Assembly (NCBI GenBank): GCA_965613095.1
Contig: CBFDUF010000114.1
Coordinates: forward strand, 1 to 6,678
DNA: 6,678 nucleotides
From: Thermococcus_A sp003663535
GTDB lineage: Archaea; Methanobacteriota_B; Thermococci; Thermococcales; Thermococcaceae
Reading direction: 5' to 3'
Part shown: positions 1 through 5,061 of the stretch, in pieces
How the letters are laid out: every line of letters begins with the position of its first letter
Numbering within the stretch: position 1 is the stretch's first letter
Notes under the pieces: generated by a model
Seen by the model: only the letters and a program-made list of their open reading frames with translations
Database searches by the model: none
What the model was told of the DNA's origin: nothing
Made by a program: the position numbers and the translations under genes

Positions 1-899
1 GAACTGGAGGCATTATGCCAATCAAAGAGAGAAACGTCCCAGCCATAGCCTTAAAGTATGGAGGCGAGATAATTCTGTGGGATATCGGGGAAGGTACACT
101 AAGACAGTTAAATACAGCAAAATTGAGCCCAATGAAGATAGAAAAAATTTTTATAACTCATTTTCATGGCGATCACTATTTAGGATTAATGAGCCTTATC
201 CAAACGATGACTCTTTGGAAGCGAGAACGCCCACTCCACATCTACGGGCCCAAATATGCCTTCGAGTTCATTCAGAACTATCTTAAGAGTGGCTTTTTTA
301 GACCAAGTTTTGAAATCCATGTTCACGAGCTTGGAGAAACAAGACTGAAGTTCAAAGACTATGAAATATGGAGCTTCAAAGTAGACCACGGTATCCCGGC
401 CTTAGGCTATGTTTTCAAGGAAAAGGACAAACGAGGGAATTTTGATGTCAAAAAAATCAGAGAACTTGGATTGAAACCTGGCCCTTGGATGAAAGAGCTC
501 GAAATTAAAGGAAAAATAGAAATCAATGGAAAATTGATATATCTAGAAGATGTTACCGGAAAACCAAAGAAAGGTGTGAAGATCGTATACACGGGTGATA
601 CCGAGCAGTGTGAAAGAGTAAAGCTCTTTTCGGAGAGAGCTGATTTGTTGATCCACGAGGCGACATATTTAAGCAGAGAAGACAAGGGAGATAGTTATCA
701 TTCCACGGTGGAGGAAGCTTGTGAGACTGCAAAAAGAGCCAAAGTCAAGCTTTTGGCACTTTTCCACAGAGCACCAAGGTACAAGTACGAGGAATATCTC
801 CAAGAGGCAAATGAGATATGTGAGTATAAGTTTATAATTCCTCAAGATTTTGATGTTGTTAGGCTTGGTGAGAAGTATGAGTTATCTTCGCTACGTTAA
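1..899 (+). CDS. rnz: Ribonuclease Z (tRNA 3'-processing endonuclease), 5'-partial
   Basis: Metallo-beta-lactamase-fold, zinc-dependent endonuclease that removes the 3' trailer of tRNA precursors so that CCA can be added. Numbering from the ATG at 15, the sequence shows the HxHxDH zinc motif (HFHGDH, residues 49-54), further likely metal ligands His125, Asp195 (TGDT) and His251 (LALFH), and the RNase Z-specific HEAT (214-217) and HST (229-231) motifs. Residues about 150-170 with a GP motif resemble the flexible tRNA-binding arm. The frame is open back to base 3 and reads TGGI before that ATG; bases 1-2 fit the end of a Gly codon. This is the family's N-terminal LGTGGI strand, so the ATG at 15 is internal and roughly ten codons lie outside the window. 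The length otherwise fits the short (about 300-residue) RNase Z form. Its end overlaps the next gene by 23 bases. The identification is very secure; only the start is missing. Confidence 0.96.
   Translation, partial: TGGIMPIKERNVPAIALKYGGEIILWDIGEGTLRQLNTAKLSPMKIEKIFITHFHGDHYLGLMSLIQTMTLWKRERPLHIYGPKYAFEFIQNYLKSGFFRPSFEIHVHELGETRLKFKDYEIWSFKVDHGIPALGYVFKEKDKRGNFDVKKIRELGLKPGPWMKELEIKGKIEINGKLIYLEDVTGKPKKGVKIVYTGDTEQCERVKLFSERADLLIHEATYLSREDKGDSYHSTVEEACETAKRAKVKLLALFHRAPRYKYEEYLQEANEICEYKFIIPQDFDVVRLGEKYELSSLR
867..872 (+). promoter_or_regulatory. Ribosome binding site of the TraB-family gene
   Basis: GGTGAG lies 4 bases before the ATG at 877 and matches the archaeal 16S anti-Shine-Dalgarno. 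It sits inside the last codons of the RNase Z gene. It favours the ATG at 877 over the in-frame TTG at 850 and ATG at 853, which have no such site. Confidence 0.65.
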
Positions 900-1578
900 A
901 ATCATAGGTACAATGCATGTTTCACCAAAAAGTAGGAAAGAAGTAAGGGAAATGATCCTAAAAGAAAGGCCCGATGCAATAGCTATTGAATTAGACCAAC
1001 AACGTTTTTATGCCATTCAATCTCCTAGAAAACTCACCTTCCAAGAGGCATTAAAACTTGGGAGGAGTGCACTTCTGACATATATTCTAATGAAGGTGGA
1101 GGAGAAAATTGGAGAAGAGTTCGGCATGAAACCTGGGGAAGAAATGAAAGAAGCTATTTATATGTCTGGACTTCTCGGTGTCCCCCTTTATCTAATCGAC
1201 GAAGACATTAGGGTTATTATGGAAAAACTTCTGAAAGCGCCTTTTAGGGAAAAACTGTTTCTATTTCTTGAAAGTGCTTTAGTGTTTCTTCCTATAGCTC
1301 CCAGTGGAGAAGAAAACTCAGAAGATATTATGGGAAATTACAAAATAATGATGCAACGTTTCAAAACTAGATATCCTTACCTCTTTAAAGTTCTAGTAGA
1401 AGAGCGAAATGAGATTATGGCAAGAAATCTCAAAAAAATCGTTGATGAATTAAAAAGAATGGGACTTAAAAAACCAAAAGTCATTGCCGTGGTTGGACTG
1501 GGTCATGAAAAAGGAATAGAAAGAAGTTTAAACTCTTACAAAGAGCAAAGATTTATTAAGTCCAAAACAAACTTATAA
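877..1578 (+). CDS. TraB/PrgY-family protein (TIKI-like putative metalloprotease fold), compact form
   Basis: A 233-residue protein of the TraB/PrgY family. Members of the wider TIKI/TraB superfamily share two GX2H motifs and an acidic motif, and TIKI proteins are metal-dependent proteases; the archaeal function is unknown. Here the first GX2H is GTMH near residue 13 in the first strand (KIIGTMHVS). An ELD motif follows about 30 residues later (AIAIELDQQRF), and a second GX2H (GLGH, in VVGLGHEKGI) is near the C-terminus. I see no convincing transmembrane helix, whereas many archaeal TraB proteins continue into C-terminal membrane segments, so this appears to be the soluble core only. The start at ATG 877 is chosen because GGTGAG precedes it and MSYLRYVKIIG leads directly into the first conserved strand. 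It overlaps RNase Z by 23 bases and is followed after 10 bases by a zinc-ribbon gene, so the three are probably cotranscribed. The family call is fairly sure; the activity is not. Confidence 0.82.
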   Translation: MSYLRYVKIIGTMHVSPKSRKEVREMILKERPDAIAIELDQQRFYAIQSPRKLTFQEALKLGRSALLTYILMKVEEKIGEEFGMKPGEEMKEAIYMSGLLGVPLYLIDEDIRVIMEKLLKAPFREKLFLFLESALVFLPIAPSGEENSEDIMGNYKIMMQRFKTRYPYLFKVLVEERNEIMARNLKKIVDELKRMGLKKPKVIAVVGLGHEKGIERSLNSYKEQRFIKSKTNL

Positions 1579-1579
1579 T

Positions 1580-1585
1580 GGTGAT
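1580..1585 (+). promoter_or_regulatory. Ribosome binding site of the small zinc-ribbon gene
   Basis: GGTGAT begins two bases after the stop of the TraB-family gene and ends 3 bases before the ATG at 1589. It is a near-perfect Thermococcales ribosome binding site and is the main non-protein evidence that the short downstream frame is translated. Confidence 0.6.
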
Positions 1586-1588
1586 TTT

Positions 1589-1765
1589 ATGGAAAGAAGA
1601 CAACTTACATGTCCGCTTTGTGGAGGGACCAGTTTTAAATTTGAAGACGGGAAATTGGATAGCAAATGGGGCTTCACAGCTCATAAAGTGAAAATCGCAA
1701 TCTGTGAGAGCTGTGGCTACGTAATGATGTTTTACAAAGGAAGGACAATATGGGACTTCGATTAG
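1589..1765 (+). CDS. Small zinc-ribbon protein, 58 residues, function unknown
   Basis: An uninterrupted 58-codon frame from ATG 1589 to TAG 1763-1765, easily missed because it is short. The protein begins MERRQLTCPLCGG and has two knuckles, CPLC (residues 8-11) and CESC (39-42), each followed by glycine (CGG and CGY), the usual four-cysteine zinc ribbon. Between them is a basic, aromatic stretch (KWGFTAHKVKIAI), and the tail (VMMFYKGRTIWDFD) looks like the closing beta strands. The spacing of 27 residues between knuckles is normal for a ribbon. The protein could bind nucleic acid or another protein; nothing visible decides which. GGTGAT is well placed before the ATG. It follows the TraB-family gene by 10 bases and precedes the next promoter, so it is likely the last gene of the RNase Z-TraB string. 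I recognise the fold but not the specific family. Confidence 0.85.
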   Translation: MERRQLTCPLCGGTSFKFEDGKLDSKWGFTAHKVKIAICESCGYVMMFYKGRTIWDFD

Positions 1766-1766
1766 T

Positions 1767-1780
1767 GCTAAACTTTATAA
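1767..1780 (+). promoter_or_regulatory. BRE/TATA promoter of the KH-protease unit
   Basis: GCTAAA (1767-1772) fits the archaeal BRE consensus RNWAAW and is followed directly by the TATA-like CTTTATAA (1773-1780). Transcription would start near 1800-1804, giving a leader of about 10 bases before the ATG at 1812. The element begins one base after the zinc-ribbon stop codon ends, in a 46-base intergenic gap, so it appears to divide two transcription units. Confidence 0.6.
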
Positions 1781-1811
1781 TTGCATCCTCCAATTTCCAA
1801 CGGGGTTGAAG

Positions 1812-1991
1812 ATGAGGGAAGAACTAAAACGCATGCTTAAGGTAGACATACTTGAGATCGAATATGAAGGAGATAAAGTGATTGTCTATGTTCCAAAAGA
1901 CCAAGTTAAGATAGCAGTAGGGAGCGGTGGGAGTGCTGTAAGGGCTGCAGAGCTAGTCTTAGGAAAGAAGATTGAAATTAGAGGTAGATAA
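1812..1991 (+). CDS. Single KH-domain protein resembling NusA KH2
   Basis: A 59-residue protein that is essentially one KH domain of the NusA type. After a short charged helix (MREELKRMLK) comes a strand pair, then VYVPKDQVKIAVGSGGSAVR, close to the second KH domain of NusA (VPxDQxxxAIGxxGxNVRLA). The GxxG RNA-binding loop is GSGG at residues 37-40, and the protein ends in a strand KKIEIRGR. By family it should bind single-stranded RNA. It lacks the first KH domain of archaeal NusA, so it is a paralogue or stand-alone module rather than NusA itself, and its binding loop lacks the lysine common in NusA. ATG 1812 is preferred over TTG 1806; the upstream GGGGTTGA is only a fair ribosome binding site. 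It is the first gene after its own promoter and is followed after 3 bases by a membrane protease gene, so the two are probably translated together. Confidence 0.82.
   Translation: MREELKRMLKVDILEIEYEGDKVIVYVPKDQVKIAVGSGGSAVRAAELVLGKKIEIRGR
1981..1989 (+). promoter_or_regulatory. Ribosome binding site of the M50 protease gene
   Basis: GAGGTAGAT lies within the last codons of the KH gene and ends 5 bases before the ATG at 1995, supporting that start over ATG 2001. Its position inside the upstream gene implies coupled translation. Confidence 0.5.
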
Positions 1992-1994
1992 AGA

Positions 1995-2576
1995 ATGTCT
2001 ATGGGCTTTAAAAAGCAAGAACTTGAAGATCTAGCCATATCTTTTATTGTCCTTACACTCGTTTTTTCCAGTTTTGAATTAACTGCAATCCCCTATGTAG
2101 CTTTAGGCATCTTTACAGCCTTTGTTTTCCACGAGATTGCCCATCGACAAGTTGCTAGAAGATACGGATACTACGCGATTTATAAACGGTGGGACACTGG
2201 GATCATGCTTGCACTGTTTGCAGGCATACTAAATAAACTCCTAGGGTTAAGATTCATCTTCGCTGCTGTAGGAGCAGTTCAAGTTTATTCTCTTTATGCA
2301 GGATGGCAAGATAGAGAAATTTACGGGAAGATTAGTCTAGCAGGTCCCATCACGAATATCACAGTGGGGATTTTTGCACTAGCATTATTAACTCTTGGAA
2401 AAATCTCGGGAATACTGGGAGTCTCCCTCTATTATACTGCCTATGTTAATTTTTTGTTAGCTCTATTCAACCTTCTCCCAATTCCTCCATTAGATGGTTA
2501 TAAAGTATTTAGATGGAATCCGGGGTACTGGGCAGTTGCGATAGGAGTTTCTTTTCTCTTTCAATCTCTTCTATAA
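1995..2576 (+). CDS. Site-2 protease-type (M50) intramembrane metalloprotease
   Basis: A 193-residue, strongly hydrophobic membrane protein of the peptidase M50 (site-2 protease) family. The zinc motif HExxH is HEIAH at residues 46-50, in a membrane segment (about 33-50). The third metal ligand is most likely Asp167 in LLPIPPLDG (160-168), the counterpart of the family's NxxPxPxLDG motif, here with Asn159. GPITN at 117-121 matches the conserved GPxxN of the central segment. By eye there are about six membrane segments (roughly 12-30, 33-50, 68-84, 86-103, 113-135, 140-162) and a final one at 178-193. No PDZ or CBS domain is attached, so this is a minimal form. Such enzymes cut substrates within the membrane, often to release regulators; no anti-sigma-like or transmembrane substrate is encoded nearby. 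It follows the KH gene by 3 bases and ends before a T-rich stretch. The family is secure and the substrate unknown. Confidence 0.9.
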   Translation: MSMGFKKQELEDLAISFIVLTLVFSSFELTAIPYVALGIFTAFVFHEIAHRQVARRYGYYAIYKRWDTGIMLALFAGILNKLLGLRFIFAAVGAVQVYSLYAGWQDREIYGKISLAGPITNITVGIFALALLTLGKISGILGVSLYYTAYVNFLLALFNLLPIPPLDGYKVFRWNPGYWAVAIGVSFLFQSLL

Positions 2577-2578
2577 CG

Positions 2579-2589
2579 TTTTTCTTTTT
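2579..2589 (+). terminator. Oligo-T terminator of the KH-protease unit
   Basis: Two runs of five T split by one C begin 2 bases after the protease stop codon. Archaeal RNA polymerase terminates at such T-rich non-template stretches without needing a hairpin. Confidence 0.5.
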
Positions 2590-2593
2590 GAGG

Positions 2594-2606
2594 CTTTGAT
2601 TCAAAG
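2594..2606. repeat. 13-bp hyphenated palindrome upstream of pgi
   Basis: CTTTGA-T-TCAAAG is a perfect 6-bp inverted repeat around one base. It lies 31 bases before the pgi TATA element, where an activator or repressor could bind. It might instead be chance or part of the upstream terminator region. A function is not shown. Confidence 0.3.
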
Positions 2607-2630
2607 GACAGAGGAGATTTTAGATAAATG

Positions 2631-2645
2631 AGAAAAGTTAAATAA
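2631..2645 (+). promoter_or_regulatory. BRE/TATA promoter of pgi
   Basis: AGAAAA (2631-2636) fits the BRE consensus and is followed by GTTAAATAA (2637-2645), a TATA-like element ending 33 bases before the ATG at 2679. The expected start near 2666 places GAGGTGA (2668-2674) at the very 5' end of the mRNA. The glycolytic palindrome TATCAC-N5-GTGATA is not present in this gap. Confidence 0.55.
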
Positions 2646-2667
2646 TGAAAACATATAGCTGAGGATA

Positions 2668-2674
2668 GAGGTGA
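2668..2674 (+). promoter_or_regulatory. Ribosome binding site of pgi
   Basis: GAGGTGA, 4 bases before the ATG at 2679, is the strongest ribosome binding site in the window and fixes the start. Confidence 0.7.
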
Positions 2675-2678
2675 GAAT

Positions 2679-3251
2679 ATGGAGTACAAAGAACCATTTG
2701 GTGTCAAACTTAATTTTGAAAGCGGAATTATCGAGAGCGCAAAGAAAAGCGTCAGAAGACTCAGCAACATGAAAGGATATTTCATAGATGAGGAGGCATG
2801 GAAGAAAATGGTGGAAGATGAGGATCCAATAATTTACGAAGTTTACGCTATTGAACAAGAAAAAAAAGAAGGCGACTTAAATTTTGCGACTACTGTTTTA
2901 TATCCGGGAAAAGTTGGAAATGAATTCTTCATGACAAAAGGTCACTACCACTCAAAAATAGACAGGGCAGAGGTTTATTTTGGTCTTAAAGGCAAAGGAG
3001 GGATGCTCCTCCAAACACCAGAAGGAGAAGCAAGATGGATACCAATGGAACCTGGCACTATAGTTTATGTACCTCCCTATTGGGCCCACAGGACGATTAA
3101 CACTGGCAAGGAACCCTTCATATTCTTAGCTTTGTATCCTGCAGATGCTGGCCACGACTATGGAACAATTGCCGAAAAAGGATTCTCTAAGATCGTTATC
3201 GAAGAGAACGGTGAGATCATAGTTAAAGAAAACCCGAAATGGAAATATTAA
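2679..3251 (+). CDS. pgi: Cupin-type glucose-6-phosphate isomerase
   Basis: Interconverts glucose 6-phosphate and fructose 6-phosphate in the modified Embden-Meyerhof pathway and in gluconeogenesis; cytoplasmic, typically a homodimer. At 190 residues it is a cupin-fold enzyme, unrelated to the large classical isomerase and characteristic of Thermococcales. The metal site is visible: His89 and His91 in KGHYHSK, Glu98 in RAEVYFGLKGKG, and His137 in PPYWAHR. These match the known ligands of the Pyrococcus furiosus enzyme with a shift of one residue caused by one extra residue at the N-terminus. The C-terminal AGHDYGTIAEKGFSK block is also typical. The start at ATG 2679 is fixed by GAGGTGA and by the length match. 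It has its own promoter and T-rich tracts on both sides, so it appears monocistronic. No truncation or missing residue is seen. Confidence 0.97.
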   Translation: MEYKEPFGVKLNFESGIIESAKKSVRRLSNMKGYFIDEEAWKKMVEDEDPIIYEVYAIEQEKKEGDLNFATTVLYPGKVGNEFFMTKGHYHSKIDRAEVYFGLKGKGGMLLQTPEGEARWIPMEPGTIVYVPPYWAHRTINTGKEPFIFLALYPADAGHDYGTIAEKGFSKIVIEENGEIIVKENPKWKY

Positions 3252-3253
3252 GG

Positions 3254-3272
3254 CTTTCTCCTTCTTCCTTTT
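3254..3272 (+). terminator. Pyrimidine/T-rich terminator candidate after pgi
   Basis: A 19-base stretch of only T and C, ending in TTTT, begins 2 bases after the pgi stop. It is a plausible archaeal terminator, weaker than one with uninterrupted T runs. Confidence 0.35.
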
Positions 3273-3313
3273 GAGTTTGCTTAACTTGGATAAAATGTCC
3301 AATAGAAACCCCC

Positions 3314-3333
3314 TCTTTTATTTATGTAAAAGA
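3314..3333. repeat. Perfect 7-bp inverted repeat overlapping the mutase BRE
   Basis: TCTTTTA (3314-3320), six bases, then TAAAAGA (3327-3333). The right arm overlaps the BRE (3326-3331) and abuts the TATA tract beginning at 3334. A dimeric regulator bound here would block TFB/TBP. AT-richness makes chance repeats likelier, so the operator role is an inference. Confidence 0.4.
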
Positions 3334-3341
3334 TTTTTATA
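3326..3341 (+). promoter_or_regulatory. BRE/TATA promoter of the mutase gene
   Basis: GTAAAA (3326-3331) fits the BRE consensus and TTTTTATA (3334-3341) is a strong TATA element. Its end is 32 bases before the ATG at 3374. The predicted start is near 3363, leaving a leader of about 11 bases with GGTGGTG (3364-3370) as ribosome binding site. No room remains for a cobalamin riboswitch. Confidence 0.65.
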
Positions 3342-3373
3342 GGCTTAAAGCATAACTCCCTACGGTGGTGCTA

Positions 3374-5059
3374 ATGACTTTTGATAAAAAGAAGATAGAG
3401 GAGATTAAAAAGGCTGAAGAAGAATGGAATGAAAAAACTGTAAAACCCTTTATTGCAAAAAGGCCAGAAAGAAACGAGAAATTCATGACTGATGATGGTT
3501 TTGAAATTAAAAGAACCTACACTCCTGCCGATCTCGAGAACTGGGATTATTTAGAAAAGCTTAACTTCCCAGGTCAATATCCCTTCACAAGAGGGGTTTA
3601 CGCCACAATGTATAGAGGAAGACTATGGACAATGAGACAGTACGCTGGATTTGGGACAGCTGAAGAGAGCAACAAGCGTTACAAATACCTCTTAGAACAG
3701 GGGCAAACTGGTTTAAGTGTCGCTTTTGATTTACCAACACAAATTGGTTATGACTCTGATCACCCCATGGCAGAAGGAGAAGTTGGAAAAGTAGGTGTTG
3801 CAATTGATTCCCTTAAGGATATGGAAATACTCTTTGATGGAATCCCCCTGGATAAGGTCTCCACCTCAATGACAATTAACGCTACAGCTGCCAACCTTTT
3901 AGCCATGTACATTCTTGTGGGTCAAAAACAAGGTGTTTCACAAGATCAACTCAGAGGAACCGTGCAAAATGATGTCCTAAAAGAGTACATTGCCAGAGGA
4001 ACTTATATCTTCCCCCCACGGTCCTCAATGAGATTAACAACAGACATCATAATGTACTGTGCAGAGCATGTTCCAAAGTGGAATTCAATAAGTATAAGCG
4101 GATACCACATTAGAGAAGCTGGAGCAAACGCCGTGCAGGAGGTTGCCTTCACCCTCGCCGATGGCATTGAATACGTAAAGGCAGTTATTGCAAGGGGTAT
4201 GGACGTCGATAAATTTGCTCCAAGGCTAAGCTTCTTCTTCAATGCACACAACAACTTCTTAGAGGAGATTGCAAAATTTAGAGCGGCCAGAAGATTATGG
4301 GCCAGAATAATGAAAGAGAAATTCAATGCAAAGAATCCAAGATCAATGCTTTTGAGGTTTCACACTCAGACTGGTGGATCAACACTCACGGCCCAACAAC
4401 CTGAAAACAACATAGTTAGAGTTGCCATCCAAGCTCTCGCTGCAGTTTTAGGAGGTACTCAATCCCTTCACACTAACAGCTATGATGAGGCCCTTTCACT
4501 CCCAACAGAGAAGAGCGTTAGAATTGCCTTAAGGACACAACAAATTATTGCCTATGAGAGTGGAGTTGTTGACACTATTGACCCGCTTGGAGGTTCATAT
4601 TACATAGAGTGGCTCACTGACCACATAGAAGAAGAAGCAATGAAGTACATCGAGAAAATTGAGGCCATGGGCGGTATGATGAAGGCCATCGAAAGAGGAT
4701 ACATCCAAAAAGAGATTGCAGACTCAGCCTACAAGTACCAGAAAGAAGTGGAAGAGAAGAAGAGAATTATAGTGGGTGTAAATGAGTTTATTGTTGATGA
4801 ACCCCTCGATGTCGAGATTCTCAAAGTGGATCCAAGCATCAGAGACAAGCAAATTGAGAGACTTAAGAAGCTAAGAAGCGAAAGGGACAACAAGAAAGTA
4901 GAAGAAGCTTTAAACGAGTTAAGAAAAGTTGCTGAAACCGAAGACATGAATTTGATGCCATACATTATAGAGGCCCATAAACACCTTGCAACCCTTGGAG
5001 AAGTTACAGATGTACTAAGAGAAGTATGGGGAGAGTACAGGGCCCCGTTGATCTTCTAA
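3374..5059 (+). CDS. Methylmalonyl-CoA mutase, catalytic (large) subunit without B12-binding domain
   Basis: Adenosylcobalamin-dependent isomerisation of methylmalonyl-CoA and succinyl-CoA; cytoplasmic. The 561 residues form the substrate-binding TIM barrel only. Conserved residues align with the Propionibacterium enzyme at plus one: Arg88 and Tyr90 (WTMRQYAGF; Tyr90 corresponds to the active-site Tyr89), Gln198 and Arg208 (VQNDVLKEYIAR), and Tyr244-His245 (SISGYH). The Thr-Gln-rich block around HTQTGGSTLTAQQP and the LHTNSYDEA block are also typical. The protein stops after the linker helices with no cobalamin-binding DxHxxG, so it needs a separately encoded B12-binding subunit, as usual in archaea; none is in the window, nor is the epimerase or the MeaB GTPase. 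ATG 3374 is chosen over the GTG codons at 3365 and 3368, which form the ribosome binding site GGTGGTG; MTFDKKK also fits relatives. It is single-gene, with its own promoter, and converges with the surface-protein gene after 2 bases. Confidence 0.95.
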   Translation: MTFDKKKIEEIKKAEEEWNEKTVKPFIAKRPERNEKFMTDDGFEIKRTYTPADLENWDYLEKLNFPGQYPFTRGVYATMYRGRLWTMRQYAGFGTAEESNKRYKYLLEQGQTGLSVAFDLPTQIGYDSDHPMAEGEVGKVGVAIDSLKDMEILFDGIPLDKVSTSMTINATAANLLAMYILVGQKQGVSQDQLRGTVQNDVLKEYIARGTYIFPPRSSMRLTTDIIMYCAEHVPKWNSISISGYHIREAGANAVQEVAFTLADGIEYVKAVIARGMDVDKFAPRLSFFFNAHNNFLEEIAKFRAARRLWARIMKEKFNAKNPRSMLLRFHTQTGGSTLTAQQPENNIVRVAIQALAAVLGGTQSLHTNSYDEALSLPTEKSVRIALRTQQIIAYESGVVDTIDPLGGSYYIEWLTDHIEEEAMKYIEKIEAMGGMMKAIERGYIQKEIADSAYKYQKEVEEKKRIIVGVNEFIVDEPLDVEILKVDPSIRDKQIERLKKLRSERDNKKVEEALNELRKVAETEDMNLMPYIIEAHKHLATLGEVTDVLREVWGEYRAPLIF

Positions 5060-5061
5060 AC

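Noticed and set aside
850..876. Longer TraB-family start at TTG 850 or ATG 853
   Set aside because: No ribosome binding site precedes them, and the extra residues are out-of-frame RNase Z codons; GGTGAG points to ATG 877.
1568..1580. TATA-like ACTTATAATG before the zinc-ribbon gene
   Set aside because: It ends only about 10 bases before the ATG, so transcription would begin inside the gene; it encodes the last residues of the TraB-family protein and is most likely chance.
1798..1808. Small hairpin CAAC-GGG-GTTG before the KH gene
   Set aside because: The stem is only 4 bp and its left arm probably lies upstream of the transcription start, so it would not form in the mRNA.
2561..2858. Minus-strand open frames across the pgi promoter
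   Set aside because: They overlap the real pgi gene and its control elements, have no promoter or ribosome binding site of their own, and resemble no family.
3365..3373. GTG starts for the mutase at 3365 or 3368
   Set aside because: These bases form the GGTGGTG ribosome binding site, and the predicted transcript start is too close; ATG 3374 gives the usual MTFD N-terminus.
3252..3373. Cobalamin riboswitch upstream of the B12-dependent mutase
   Set aside because: The expected leader is about 11 bases and no B12-box-like sequence or long fold is seen.
4003..4965. Minus-strand open frames inside the mutase gene
   Set aside because: They are antisense shadows of a highly conserved enzyme, with serine/leucine-rich translations typical of reversed lysine/glutamate-rich coding sequence.
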